From the NCBI RefSeq assembly GCF_965263005.1, contig NZ_OZ253579.1, positions 1,302,001 through 1,366,000 of the forward strand: DNA of 64,000 nt, in the 5' to 3' direction. Shown piece by piece: positions 1-9,058 of the stretch (position 1 is the first letter of the stretch; each line of letters opens with the position of its first letter). The notes under the pieces were generated by a model that ran no database searches, was not told the DNA's origin, and was given only the letters and a program-made list of their open reading frames with translations. Origin of the DNA: Rariloculus sp965263005. GTDB lineage: Bacteria > Pseudomonadota > Gammaproteobacteria > Steroidobacterales > Rariloculaceae. The position numbers and the translations under genes were made by a program.

Positions 1-1
1 C

Positions 2-715
2 GGCGTTGAATTCAGCTACGACGGTGACAACGGGCAGGTCCTGGACGATATCAGCTTCGAGGCCCCGGCCGGATCCACGATCGCCGTGGTCGGCCGCTCG
101 GGCAGCGGCAAGTCGACTCTCGCGGGACTGTTGCCGCGGTTCTACGATATCGACAGCGGTCAGATCCTGCTCGACGGGACGGACATTCGGGACTACAGGC
201 TCGGTGATCTGCGCCGCCAGCTCAGCTTCGTCAGCCAGGACGTCATGCTCTTCGACGACACGATTGCGGGAAATATCGGCTACGGTGCGCTCCGCGATCA
301 TTCGCGCGCCGACATCGAGCGGGCGGCTGACGCCGGCTACGTGACGGAGTTTGCTGCGGAACTGCCCGATGGCCTCGACTCGGCGGTCGGGGAAGGAGGT
401 CTGTTGCTGTCGGGCGGGCAGCGTCAGCGCGTGGCAATCGCGCGGGCGCTGCTCAAGGATGCGCCCGTGCTGATTCTCGACGAGGCAACGTCGGCGCTCG
501 ATACAGAATCCGAGCGCCGCGTGCAGGATGCGCTCAAGCGCTTGATGCAGGGGCGGACCACCCTGGTCATCGCGCACCGTCTGTCGACAGTCGAGGATGC
601 GGATCGAATTATCGTCATGAAAGATCGCCGCATAGTGGAGCAGGGCACTCACCGGGAGCTCATCGCACGGGGCGGCTGGTATTCGGTGCTCTACGGCATC
701 CGGTTCGCCGATTAG
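2..715 (+). CDS. msbA: Lipid A export ATP-binding/permease MsbA, C-terminal part
   Basis: This is the nucleotide-binding domain of an ABC exporter whose membrane domain lies before the window. In order it shows Walker A (GRSGSGKST), a Q-loop (SFVSQD), the signature LSGGQRQR, Walker B (VLILDEATSALD) and the switch His in VIAHRLSTV. It stops at 715, and lpxK starts 11 bases later. The lpxK-kdsB neighbourhood is what identifies it as MsbA, the inner-membrane flippase for lipid A-core, because the domain alone could belong to several exporters. The 5' end is missing, so no start can be given. Confidence 0.85.
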   Translation, partial: GVEFSYDGDNGQVLDDISFEAPAGSTIAVVGRSGSGKSTLAGLLPRFYDIDSGQILLDGTDIRDYRLGDLRRQLSFVSQDVMLFDDTIAGNIGYGALRDHSRADIERAADAGYVTEFAAELPDGLDSAVGEGGLLLSGGQRQRVAIARALLKDAPVLILDEATSALDTESERRVQDALKRLMQGRTTLVIAHRLSTVEDADRIIVMKDRRIVEQGTHRELIARGGWYSVLYGIRFAD

Positions 716-726
716 GAGCAGCCGGC

Positions 727-1755
727 ATGTCGAACCCGACGCGGGGGAAGTTTACGCGGCTCTTCAACTCGATCTGGTACGGCGGCAACCCGCTCAAATG
801 GCTGCTTTGGCCAGCCGGTTGGCTTTATAGGGCAGCCGTAGTCTTGCGGCGAGCGCTCTACCAGCGGGGCATGATCCGCCCGGTCGAACTCGCCGTACCT
901 GTCGTCGTCGTCGGCAACGTCACCGTCGGGGGCACCGGCAAGACTCCGTGCATCGTCTGGCTCGCGGACGCACTGAAGAAACGCGGGCTCAGCACCGGCA
1001 TCGTGACACGCGGCTACGGCGGCCAAGCCTCAAGTTGGCCGCAATGGGCCACGCGCGACAGCGATCCCGGCGAGGTTGGCGACGAGCCCGTGCTGCTCGC
1101 GCGGCGCACCGCTTCGCCCGTCGCCGCCGGCCCGGACCGGGTCGCAACGGCGAAGTTCCTGCTCGGCCAGCGGAACGTCGACGTCCTGTTGTCGGACGAC
1201 GGCCTCCAGCACTATCGCATGGGGCGGAGCTTCGAGATCGGCGTGGTCGACGGAGTGCGGGGGCTCGGCAACGGCTTGTGTCTGCCCGCCGGCCCCTTGC
1301 GCGAGCCGCGCCAACGGCTCGATGCAGTCGATGCGATCGTCGTGAATTCTGGCAGTTGGGGAGAAGGGGACGTTTTCAGAGCCGATCTCGTGCCGGTCCG
1401 TGTCGTTCGTTTGACCGACGGCGCGACGCGCGATCTCGATGACTTCAAGGGCGCGAATGTGCATGCGGTCGCCGGAATCGGCCACCCGGAACGGTTCTTC
1501 GCGCTGCTCGAGCGCCACGGGATCATGGTCGATCCGAGGCCGTTGGCCGATCACGCCGTGATTGGCGAAGCGGATCTGCGCTTCGACGATTCCGTCCCCG
1601 TGCTGATCACGGAAAAGGACGCTGTAAAATGCCGCGAGTTCGCGCCGGAGAATGTGTGGGTCGTCATCGTCGATCTGCAGTTCGATGGCGATGATGATGA
1701 GCGACTGACGAGACTCCTGATGCGTCGAATCGAAGTTCGGGCTGGGTCGAAGTGA
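727..1755 (+). CDS. lpxK: Tetraacyldisaccharide 4'-kinase LpxK
   Basis: LpxK phosphorylates the 4' position of the lipid A disaccharide at the inner membrane. The 342-residue product has the usual family length. It carries an N-terminal amphipathic and hydrophobic segment (about residues 15-45) and a P-loop, GNVTVGGTGKTP, with GGTGKT at residues 68-73. The ATG start follows msbA closely. The last codons overlap the GTG start of kdsB by four bases (GTGA), which indicates translational coupling in an msbA-lpxK-kdsB operon for LPS assembly. Nothing is missing or odd in the protein. Confidence 0.95.
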   Translation: MSNPTRGKFTRLFNSIWYGGNPLKWLLWPAGWLYRAAVVLRRALYQRGMIRPVELAVPVVVVGNVTVGGTGKTPCIVWLADALKKRGLSTGIVTRGYGGQASSWPQWATRDSDPGEVGDEPVLLARRTASPVAAGPDRVATAKFLLGQRNVDVLLSDDGLQHYRMGRSFEIGVVDGVRGLGNGLCLPAGPLREPRQRLDAVDAIVVNSGSWGEGDVFRADLVPVRVVRLTDGATRDLDDFKGANVHAVAGIGHPERFFALLERHGIMVDPRPLADHAVIGEADLRFDDSVPVLITEKDAVKCREFAPENVWVVIVDLQFDGDDDERLTRLLMRRIEVRAGSK

Positions 1756-2498
1756 CGGACTTTATTGTCGTCATCCCGGCCCGCTATGGATCGAGCCGCT
1801 TGCCGGGTAAAGCGCTCGCAGATATCGGGGGGCGACCGATGATCGCCTGGGTCCACGAGCAAGCGCGCCGTTGCGCAGCAAGCGATGTGATCGTTGCGAC
1901 CGACGATGCGCGGATCGCCGCGGCGTGCCGCGAGCACGGCGCGCGCGTGGAGATGACGGCCGCCGGTCATGCGAGCGGCACCGATCGTATCGCGGAGCTC
2001 GCGCGCCGCTTTGGCTGGGACGATGAGCAGATCGTCGTCAATGTCCAGGGAGACGAGCCGTTGTTGCCGCCAAAGCTCGTTAGCCAGGTTGCGGAATTAC
2101 TGGCCAGGACCCCCGGGGCCGATATCGCGACGCTGACCACCGAGGTCCGCAGCGAAGACGAGTTTCGTGACCGGAACATGGTCAAGGTCGTCACGGACCG
2201 CGATGGGTTTGCGCTCTATTTCAGCCGTGCGCCGATACCGCACCGGTCTGCCGGCCCGCCCGCGAACATCCTGCGGCGCCACATCGGTATCTACGCGTAT
2301 CGCGCCGGCAGACTGAAAGCGTTGTCGGCGGCGCCGCCGAGTCCGCTCGAGCGCGAGGAAAGGCTCGAGCAGTTGCGCGCGCTCGAACTCGGCTATCGGA
2401 TTGCAGTTGCCGATGCCGTCGATACGCCGCCGCGCGGTGTCGACACGCAAGAGGATCTGGAAGCGATCCGCGCAATCGTGAAGTCCCGTTCCACCTGA
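1752..2498 (+). CDS. kdsB: 3-deoxy-manno-octulosonate cytidylyltransferase KdsB
   Basis: This enzyme makes CMP-KDO from CTP and KDO for the LPS inner core. The 248-residue product starts with the nucleotidyltransferase signature IPARYGSSRLPGKAL. It also has the family motifs NVQGDEPLL and YFSRAPIPH. The GTG start overlaps the lpxK stop by four bases. The full family length and intact motifs indicate an active cytosolic enzyme. It is probably the last gene of the msbA operon, since a 140-base gap follows before the next gene. Confidence 0.95.
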   Translation: MTDFIVVIPARYGSSRLPGKALADIGGRPMIAWVHEQARRCAASDVIVATDDARIAAACREHGARVEMTAAGHASGTDRIAELARRFGWDDEQIVVNVQGDEPLLPPKLVSQVAELLARTPGADIATLTTEVRSEDEFRDRNMVKVVTDRDGFALYFSRAPIPHRSAGPPANILRRHIGIYAYRAGRLKALSAAPPSPLEREERLEQLRALELGYRIAVADAVDTPPRGVDTQEDLEAIRAIVKSRST

Positions 2499-2611
2499 CC
2501 TTCGAGGTGCGACCTGATGGCGAGCTGCCTGCCGGCTGCTGAAAAGCTCATCCACCTCAGTCGGGAAATCCTGAGAACCGATGACTCGCCGGAATGGATC
2601 GATGTATCTCC

Positions 2612-2640
2612 TTGACAGGAAACAGATAATTTCATACCGT
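2612..2640 (+). promoter_or_regulatory. Possible sigma70 promoter for the phosphatase gene
   Basis: A perfect -35 box TTGACA lies at 2612-2617. The best-spaced -10 (2635-2640, TACCGT) is poor. If real, transcription would start near 2646, which favours the ATG at 2675 over the GTG at 2639 as the start of the next gene. Confidence 0.3.
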
Positions 2641-2674
2641 GCCGAATTCGGGCGACTTTTCTAACGCACAAGCC

Positions 2675-3172
2675 ATGCCGCAACGAGAGCTGGACTATAG
2701 CGTGCTCTTCGTCTGCATGGGCAACATCTGCCGCTCACCGACCGCCGAAGGCATGTTTCTCAAGGTACTCGAGGAACGTGCTCCGAAGCTTCGAATACAC
2801 GTCGATTCGGCGGGTACTCATGCCTATCACATCGGTGAGCCGCCCGATCTCAGAGCACAACATGCCGCGCGGCGAAGGGGCATCGATCTGAGCGGGCAGC
2901 GGGCGCGTCAGGTACGTGCGAAGGACTTCGAGCGCTTCGACCTCGTACTCGCCATGGACGAGATCAACCACGCCATGTTGCTCGAGCGGAGCCCGCAGGA
3001 ATTTCACGAGCGAATTCGCCTGTTTCTGGAGTTTGCGCCTCGACTCGATCGAACTGAGGTACCCGACCCGTATTACGGCGGGGTCAACGGCTTCGAGCAT
3101 GTCCTCGACCTCGTCGAGGAAGCCGCGACCGGCCTGATCGAGTACTTGCGGGACCGCGCCAAAGACGTCTAA
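2675..3172 (+). CDS. Low-molecular-weight protein-tyrosine phosphatase
   Basis: This is a cytosolic phosphatase of the LMW-PTP (Wzb/Etp/arsenate reductase) fold. The active-site loop CMGNICRSPT gives the CX5R motif (Cys14, Arg20 from the ATG), and the general-acid Asp is in DPYYGG (Asp131). The product is 165 residues, the usual length. I chose the ATG at 2675 because the family motif normally begins within the first 15 residues; a GTG at 2639 would add 12 residues. There is no adjacent tyrosine kinase or capsule gene, so the substrate cannot be inferred. The gene is convergent with rne, about 130 bases away. Confidence 0.88.
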   Translation: MPQRELDYSVLFVCMGNICRSPTAEGMFLKVLEERAPKLRIHVDSAGTHAYHIGEPPDLRAQHAARRRGIDLSGQRARQVRAKDFERFDLVLAMDEINHAMLLERSPQEFHERIRLFLEFAPRLDRTEVPDPYYGGVNGFEHVLDLVEEAATGLIEYLRDRAKDV

Positions 3173-3300
3173 TCCGGCAACTGCGCCGGCGGCCGATCTT
3201 CGCTACCGGGTTTGCCGGCCGGCGTATCGGCTTGGGCGGCTGCCTCGGTCGCAGCCGGTGCCTCAGGCGCTTTGCGGCGTGGAGCTCTGCGGCTGGACGA

Positions 3301-6300
3301 CTACTCCCCGATCGAGCTGAACGCAGTCCCCACCGTGGCACGCGGCTTCGAATCGGGTTCGGATGCGGCAGCACGTGGAGGTTCGGTCGTACGAGGAGGC
3401 TCGGGAGCGCGTGGGGGCTCGGCAGCACGAGGAGGCTCGGCGGAGCCGTCGCTGCGCTGCCGCTCAGCGGCCTTTTTCGGTTCGTCCGCTACGATTGCAG
3501 GCCCGCTCGGGCGGGTCTGCGGCGCTGCGGGTGAAGCCGTCTCCGCGGGACCAGTGGCTTCGGCGGACGGCTCGCCCGCAGACTGCCGATCGGGTTTGGT
3601 GTGTCCATCAGCCGCTGTTTGTCGATCAACCGCTTCGCCTGCCGCAACTGCAGCGGTTTCGGGCGCGTCGGTTCGCGCGGCCGGGGCCCGCTTTGCCCGT
3701 GTGCGCTTTGCCGAAGCCGGCTGCTTCGGCTTGGCCGGCGGCGTCGCTTCCGTTGCAGGCCGCTGCTCCGCTGAGACCGGCTGCTTCGGCTCGGCCGGCG
3801 GCGTCGCTTCCGTTGCAGGCCGCTGCTCCGCTGAGACCGGCTGCTTCGGCTCGGCCGGCGGCGTCGCTTCCGTTGCAGGCCGCTGCTCCGCTGAGACCGG
3901 CTGCTTCGGCTTGGCCGGCGGCGTCGCTTCCGTTGCAGGCCGCTGCTCCGCTGAGACCGGCTGCTTCGGCTCGGCCGGCGGCGTCGCTTCCGTTGCAGGC
4001 CGCTGCTCCGCTGAGACCGGCTGCTTCGGCTTGGCCGGCGGCGTCGCTTCCGTTGCAGGCCCCTGCTCCGCCGAAGCCGGCTGCTTCGGCTTGGCCGGCG
4101 GCGTCGCTTCCGTTACAGGCCGCTGCTCCGCTGAGACCGGCTGCTTCGGCTCGGCGGGCGGCGTCGCTTCCATTGCAGGCCGCTGCTCCGTTGAAACCTG
4201 CTGTTTCAGCTCGGCCGGCGGCGCCTCTGTCGTCGCACGGGGTTGTTTCGTTTCGGCTGGCGTTAGCGCTTCAGGCGCCTCGGGCATCCGCTCGACTGCC
4301 TCTGGTGCCATTGACGCGTGCTGCTCGGGCCGATCCGTTCTTGATTTCGCTGCGGTCGGCTCGGCTGGGGTAACGCGGGCCTCAGCCGTTGCTGCCGAAC
4401 TCCGCTCTGCCGCGGCCGGCCGGTCCCGTTCATCGCGTTTGCCGTCGGCCGGTTGAGGCCGTGCGCTGGCATTGGATTCGGCCGTCTGCGGGGTCTTCTG
4501 CGTGCCGCGCCTATTGCGCACCGCATCGCGTTTCTGCGCGTCGCTCGCAGGCGAACGCGTACCGCTCGATGATCTGCGACCGCGTTGGCGGCGTCCTCGC
4601 GGCGCACCCTCCCTGGCGCCTTGCTCCTTCGCGGCGGGATTTGCCGCGGACTTGGCGGTGGATTTTCCGGCTGCCGCATCCGTTTCCGGCGCGCTTTGGC
4701 CGCGACCCTGCCGCGCACCGTCGCGGTTGCGGCCGCGCCGTTCAGACTGGCCTGAGCGGCGTCCGCGTCCGGCATCGCGCTGAGGTTGTGAACCGCGCTT
4801 ACGGTCTGGCCGCGCGCGTTGCCTGGTCCGTTGCCGCTGATCTGGCGGCGCCGGCATCATCCAGCCGAACAGGCGTCGCCAGATAGATGCCTTCGGTTTC
4901 CGGTGCGTTTTGCGCGGCTTGGGCCGCGGCGCGGGTGTTTGCGGCAATACGCCCGAAACGGCGGCAAGCTCGGGTTGCTGCTGTTGCCCGGGGGCCTCGA
5001 ATGTCACGGACAGATCTTCCTTGGGCTCGGTGAGAGCGTAGCTCGGGCTTGTGTTCTCGGGCAGCCCGAGCTCGTCCTCCCGAACGCGGCGAATGTGGTA
5101 GCTCGGCGTCTCGAGCGCAGGGTCGCCGACGAGGATTATCGAAACGTGGTTATTGTCCTGGATCGATTGCACCCAGTCGCGCTTTTCGTTGAGCAGATAA
5201 TTGGCCACCTCGACCGGCAGCCGCACAATGACCCTGGAGCTTCGCTCCTTGCGCGCCTCCTCTCCGACGAGCCTGAGCACGGCCAGTGCGAGCGACTCGA
5301 CGCCCCGGACAACGCCATTGCCGTTGCAGCGCGGGCACACGGCTTGCGTCGATTCCTCGAGCGACGGCCGCAATCGCTGGCGCGACAGTTCGAGCAAGCC
5401 AAACTTCGATATCTTGCCAATTTGAATCCGTGCGCGGTCATGTCTGACAGCTTCGCGCAGCTTGTTCTCGACGTCGCGCTGATTGCGATACGGTCCCATA
5501 TCGATGAAGTCGATGACGACGAGACCGCCCAAGTCGCGGATCCGCAATTGCCGGGCGATTTCCTCGGCGGCCTCGAGATTCGTGTTGTAAGCCGTCGCTT
5601 CGATGTCTTCGCCCTTCGTTGCGCGCGCCGAGTTGATGTCGATCGCGGTCAGTGCCTCGGTATGATCAATGACGATACTGCCTCCCGAAGGCAGCGAGAC
5701 GCTGTGCGCGAAGGCCGTTTCGATCTGGCTTTCGATCTGGAACCGCGTGAATAGCGGCACCGTTGGGTCATCGTAGTACTTGAGCTTGCGCAGATGGCTC
5801 GGAAGCACGCGTTCCATGAAGTCCAGAGCTTCCTTGTGGACGGCCGCATCGTCGACGAGGATTTCGCCGATGTCATTCGACAGGTAATCCCTGAGCGCAC
5901 GGACGATGGCATTGCCTTCCTGGTAAATCAGAAACGGTGCGGGGCGAGTGACGACTACGGCCTTGATCGCTTCCCAGACACTGAGCAGGCAATCGAGGTC
6001 CCAGCGCAGCTCTTCGATAACGCGCCCGACACCGGCTGTCCGGACGATGCAGCCCATAGACTCGGGCGCGCCAAGCTCTTCGAGGGACTGACGGACGATT
6101 TCTCTGTCTTCACCGGAAATTCGGCGCGATACGCCACTCGCGCGGGAGTTGTTCGGCATGAGGACGAGAAACCGTCCCGCCAGGCTTATGTAGGTGGTCA
6201 GTGCGGCGCCTTTGTTGCCGCGCTCTTCCTTTTCGACCTGGACGACGATTTCCTGCCCTTCCTTGAGCACGCTCTTGATCTGAGGGCGCCCACCCTGCTC

Positions 6301-6546
6301 GGGTTGCTGCAGGAAGTACTCTTTTGAAATCTCCTTGAGCGGCAGGAAGCCGTGACGCTGGGCGCCGTAATCGACGAACGCGGCCTCAAGGCTGGGCTCG
6401 ATTCTCGTGATTCGGCCTCTGTAGATGTTCGCTTTGCGTTGTTCTCGGGACGGGACCTCGATATCAAGGTCGTAGAGTTTCTGGCCATCTACCATGGCCA
6501 CGCGCAACTCCTCTTGTTGAGTTGCATTGACTAGCATTCGTTTCAT
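3301..6546 (-). CDS. rne: Ribonuclease E
   Basis: RNase E is the endonuclease that initiates mRNA decay and processes rRNA and tRNA. The 1081-residue protein has the S1 RNA-binding domain (about residues 35-125). The catalytic DNase I-like region carries the two metal-binding Asp motifs (TAIDINS and VVIDFIDM, about 300-350). The Zn-link CPRC is near residue 405. The second half is disordered: first a segment KASIWRRLFGWMM that could be a membrane-attachment helix, then an Arg-rich RNA-binding stretch, then a Pro/Ala/Glu-rich tail with eight tandem 20-residue repeats. Only the catalytic half aligns confidently with known proteins; scaffold function of the tail is inferred. Confidence 0.95.
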   Translation of the reverse strand: MKRMLVNATQQEELRVAMVDGQKLYDLDIEVPSREQRKANIYRGRITRIEPSLEAAFVDYGAQRHGFLPLKEISKEYFLQQPEQGGRPQIKSVLKEGQEIVVQVEKEERGNKGAALTTYISLAGRFLVLMPNNSRASGVSRRISGEDREIVRQSLEELGAPESMGCIVRTAGVGRVIEELRWDLDCLLSVWEAIKAVVVTRPAPFLIYQEGNAIVRALRDYLSNDIGEILVDDAAVHKEALDFMERVLPSHLRKLKYYDDPTVPLFTRFQIESQIETAFAHSVSLPSGGSIVIDHTEALTAIDINSARATKGEDIEATAYNTNLEAAEEIARQLRIRDLGGLVVIDFIDMGPYRNQRDVENKLREAVRHDRARIQIGKISKFGLLELSRQRLRPSLEESTQAVCPRCNGNGVVRGVESLALAVLRLVGEEARKERSSRVIVRLPVEVANYLLNEKRDWVQSIQDNNHVSIILVGDPALETPSYHIRRVREDELGLPENTSPSYALTEPKEDLSVTFEAPGQQQQPELAAVSGVLPQTPAPRPKPRKTHRKPKASIWRRLFGWMMPAPPDQRQRTRQRARPDRKRGSQPQRDAGRGRRSGQSERRGRNRDGARQGRGQSAPETDAAAGKSTAKSAANPAAKEQGAREGAPRGRRQRGRRSSSGTRSPASDAQKRDAVRNRRGTQKTPQTAESNASARPQPADGKRDERDRPAAAERSSAATAEARVTPAEPTAAKSRTDRPEQHASMAPEAVERMPEAPEALTPAETKQPRATTEAPPAELKQQVSTEQRPAMEATPPAEPKQPVSAEQRPVTEATPPAKPKQPASAEQGPATEATPPAKPKQPVSAEQRPATEATPPAEPKQPVSAEQRPATEATPPAKPKQPVSAEQRPATEATPPAEPKQPVSAEQRPATEATPPAEPKQPVSAEQRPATEATPPAKPKQPASAKRTRAKRAPAARTDAPETAAVAAGEAVDRQTAADGHTKPDRQSAGEPSAEATGPAETASPAAPQTRPSGPAIVADEPKKAAERQRSDGSAEPPRAAEPPRAPEPPRTTEPPRAAASEPDSKPRATVGTAFSSIGE
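3721..4200. repeat. Eight tandem 60-bp repeats inside rne
   Basis: Eight units of exactly 60 bases run from 3721 to 4200, differing at only a few positions. A ninth, decayed unit follows to about 4250. Read on the minus strand each unit encodes 20 residues, PVSAEQRPATEATPPAEPKQ or a close variant. The near identity at synonymous positions shows recent amplification and keeps the reading frame. Confidence 0.97.
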
Positions 6547-6904
6547 AAATCCTCAGCCCTTGTGGAGTGGGCCCAGGATCCGGTTCGTTGACCGCGATAC
6601 ATGAGGCAGCGATCCCAATGCTTGTGATTTTGCGCTGCTGTGTCATGGGTGTTGCCTGGAATTTGAATTATTCGATACGTTGCGTTTGCTGAAGTTGACG
6701 AACTCTTCGCAACGGAGAGCCATTACCTGACTTGTATCGCGGCAGCCCGGATTCGGGGCGCCGACAAAAAAAACTTGCATGTTGTGGCCGCTCAACTATG
6801 AGCGTTACCGGATTGTGCTTATGGGCAACGTCAGCCACCCGCAATAGGCAGCTTCCGTGGCGCTACTATAACATAGCCGAGGGCATGCTCAATTCGCTAA
6901 GCCA
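6547..6904. promoter_or_regulatory. Divergent rne/rluC control region
   Basis: These 358 bases separate the rne ATG (minus strand) from the rluC start (plus strand). The region is more AT-rich than its surroundings and contains an A-run near 6766. It includes TATAAC at 6867-6872, a possible -10 for rluC, with no convincing -35. A long leader before rne is known in enterobacteria, where it mediates autoregulation; whether that applies here is inference. No protein was recognised in the interval. Confidence 0.5.
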
Positions 6905-7876
6905 TTGAATCTTCCCGAAAACGAAAACAGGCAGACGGCTCGTTACCGGGATGTCGATGCCGAAACCGCGGGCCAGCGCCTCGACAATTACCTGCTGAGC
7001 CGTCTGAAAGGCGTGCCGCGCAGTCACGTGTACCGGCTCATCCGCTCCGGTCAGGTGCGGGTCAACTCCGGACGCGCGGCGCCGCGTTACCGTTTGCAAG
7101 CCGGTGACCGCGTCAGAATCCCGCCGGTGAAGCAGCGCCCCGCACCGAAGCCGAGCCGCGACGGCAGTATGCTCGACTGGCTGGCCGAGCGCATCGTCCA
7201 CGAGGATTCACGCCTGCTGGTCCTCGACAAGCCGGCCGGGCTCGCCGTCCACGGAGGCAGCGGCGTGAACCTCGGTTGTATCGAGGCCTTGCGGAGTCTG
7301 AGACCTGGCCTCAAGACGCTCGAGCTCGCGCATCGCCTGGATCGGTCGACATCGGGCTGTCTGCTCGTCGCGAAGCGCCGCAGCAGCTTGCGTCTCCTGC
7401 ACGAGTTGCTGCGCGAAGGGCGCATGGAAAAAAGGTATCTGGCATTGGTCGGCGGCAACTGGCAGTTTGGCAGCATCAATGTCGCGGAGCCGCTGAAGTC
7501 CGATCGCAGGCCCGGAGAGGTGCGCACCCAGGTCGATCCGCAAGGCAAACCGGCGCAGAGTCACTTCCGGCCAATCGAGCAGTTCGGCAACATCGCCTCG
7601 TTCATGGAGATTCGCATCGGTACCGGGAGAACCCATCAGATCCGTGCACATGCCGCGCATTTGCAGCACCCCGTCGCGGGCGACGCACGTTACGGCGACG
7701 AGCGGTTCAACGAGCGTATGAGATCGCTCGGGCTCGAGCGGATGTTCCTGCATGCGCACGCCGTCGCATTTCAATGGCCCGACAGCGACGCGGATTTCTC
7801 CATCAGCGTACCGTTGCCCGCGGAGCTCGGCCGCGTGCTCGAGTCACTCTCAACGCGATCCGCTAGCCGGAGATGA
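6905..7876 (+). CDS. rluC: 23S rRNA pseudouridine synthase RluC
   Basis: RluC isomerises uridines 955, 2504 and 2580 (E. coli numbering) of 23S rRNA. The 323-residue product has an N-terminal S4 domain (about residues 18-65) and the RluA-family catalytic motif AHRLDRSTSG with its Asp, followed by GRTHQIRAH. The start is TTG, since an ATG 20 bases upstream (6885) is out of frame and ends after seven codons. The position next to rne matches the usual rne-rluC divergent arrangement. Its 3' end overlaps the convergent maf gene by 27 bases. Confidence 0.93.
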   Translation: MNLPENENRQTARYRDVDAETAGQRLDNYLLSRLKGVPRSHVYRLIRSGQVRVNSGRAAPRYRLQAGDRVRIPPVKQRPAPKPSRDGSMLDWLAERIVHEDSRLLVLDKPAGLAVHGGSGVNLGCIEALRSLRPGLKTLELAHRLDRSTSGCLLVAKRRSSLRLLHELLREGRMEKRYLALVGGNWQFGSINVAEPLKSDRRPGEVRTQVDPQGKPAQSHFRPIEQFGNIASFMEIRIGTGRTHQIRAHAAHLQHPVAGDARYGDERFNERMRSLGLERMFLHAHAVAFQWPDSDADFSISVPLPAELGRVLESLSTRSASRR

Positions 7877-8458
7877 GTCGGCCGTGCCAAGCGGGTCGAG
7901 GCCCGCTTCCCTCAGCGTGCTCGCCACCCAGATCATCGGCAACCCGAGCAATGCCGTGGGATCGTCGGATCGGATTCGGCTGAAGAGCGCTATCCCAAGG
8001 CCCTCGGCCTTGAAGCCGCCGGCGCAGTCGTAGGGCTGCTCACGACGCAGATAGGCATCGAGCACGTCCCGCCCGAGCTCGGCGAAGTAGACCTCCGTCC
8101 TGTCCGTCGTCTGCCAGCAGCGTTGGTGCCGGTTGTCGATGATGAACGCGGCCGTGTCGAACACGGCCATCCGGCCCTGGCAGGCCGCCAACTGCCTGAG
8201 CGCTGCGTCGTGCGATCCGGGCTTTCTCAACACCTGGCCGCCGACCGAGGCGACCTGGTCGGAGCCGATGACGATCGCGCCGGGATCGGTCACCGTACGC
8301 GCCTTCTCGCTCGCGAGCCGCGCGGCAAGCTCAGGCGGCCCCTCTCCCGGTTTGGCAATCTCGTCGACATCGGGCGCGCGCACGTCGAACGGCAGCGCAA
8401 GCCGTGCAAGCAGCAGCTTTCTGTATTGTGACGTCGATGCCAGGACCAGTTCGCGCAT
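7850..8458 (-). CDS. Maf-family nucleoside-triphosphate pyrophosphatase
   Basis: Maf proteins hydrolyse non-canonical or modified nucleoside triphosphates; this copy sits where yceF (7-methyl-GTP specific) is found in enterobacteria. The 202-residue protein begins LVLASTSQYRKLLL, the conserved N-terminal substrate loop, and later has GSDQVA and an ETYFAELG-like segment (EVYFAELGRDV). ATG at 8458 is preferred over a GTG three codons upstream. It is divergent from yceD and convergent with rluC, overlapping the rluC 3' end. Confidence 0.9.
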   Translation of the reverse strand: MRELVLASTSQYRKLLLARLALPFDVRAPDVDEIAKPGEGPPELAARLASEKARTVTDPGAIVIGSDQVASVGGQVLRKPGSHDAALRQLAACQGRMAVFDTAAFIIDNRHQRCWQTTDRTEVYFAELGRDVLDAYLRREQPYDCAGGFKAEGLGIALFSRIRSDDPTALLGLPMIWVASTLREAGLDPLGTADSSPASGSR

Positions 8459-8496
8459 GAAGTACACCGTGCCCGATTACTACCGCCGCAACGATT

Positions 8497-8525
8497 TTGA
8501 CGTTGGAAACCCTTGTACTTACTAT
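8497..8525 (+). promoter_or_regulatory. Sigma70 promoter of the yceD-rpmF-plsX-fabH operon
   Basis: TTGACG (8497-8502) and TACTAT (8520-8525) are separated by 17 bases, close to consensus. Predicted initiation is near 8532, only a few bases before the first plausible yceD ATG at 8535. Confidence 0.65.
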
Positions 8526-8534
8526 AGGCCGCCC

Positions 8535-9044
8535 ATGCCCGGATCACTGCACACCTGGTACAGTCTGTCGTGTCTGGACATGCTCGCACAGCGACAGGCC
8601 GTGCTGAGCGGCCAGATCGAGCTCAGGCGGCTCGCCCGGCTCCGCGACATGCTACATGCAGACGGCGGCAGCGTGACAGCGAACCTGCGTTTCAGAAAAT
8701 GCCTCGGAGCCTGGTTGATAATGGAGCTGGAATGTGAAGCGACGCTTGAATTGCTTTGTCAGCGTTGCCTGGAGCCGATGCTGCACGTCGTGGCCGCCCG
8801 GGTCGATATGGCACTGGTGGAAGCTGCATCCATGGCGTCCAGCTTGCCTCGGGGTTATGAACCTGTGGTGTTGGACGGTGAGCGTCTGATGCCCGCAAGG
8901 CTCATCGAAGACGAGTTGATCGTCTCTCTGCCGATCCTGCCAAGACACGCCCGCCCGGATGAATGCGGAAGCCTCGTGCGCCTGCACGATGCGACCGTGA
9001 ACGAGGCCTGGACGCTCGACTGCGCCCCGCCAACGAGTCACTGA
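8535..9044 (+). CDS. yceD: YceD/DUF177 family 23S rRNA accumulation protein
   Basis: YceD-type proteins (DUF177) are small factors encoded with L32 and needed for 23S rRNA accumulation. The 169-residue product has the family core: an LTLECQRC-like segment (ATLELLCQRCLEPM) and the acidic EDELIVSLPILP motif. ATG 8535 fits the family length; an ATG at 8457 is possible but lies upstream of the promoter. If 8535 is right the transcript would be almost leaderless. RpmF follows 14 bases after the stop, so the two are co-transcribed. Confidence 0.85.
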   Translation: MPGSLHTWYSLSCLDMLAQRQAVLSGQIELRRLARLRDMLHADGGSVTANLRFRKCLGAWLIMELECEATLELLCQRCLEPMLHVVAARVDMALVEAASMASSLPRGYEPVVLDGERLMPARLIEDELIVSLPILPRHARPDECGSLVRLHDATVNEAWTLDCAPPTSH

Positions 9045-9058
9045 GGAGAACATGAACA

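Noticed and set aside
3721..4200. CRISPR array
   Set aside because: Units are directly adjacent 60-mers with no unique spacers and encode repeated protein.
3212..4456. Long open frame on the plus strand with Gly/Ser/Cys-rich repeats
   Set aside because: It is the reverse complement of the rne repeat tail; the Rne frame fits the family, and the repeat makes all frames open.
6885..6908. ATG 6885 as the rluC start
   Set aside because: That frame ends after seven codons; the RluC frame opens at TTG 6905.
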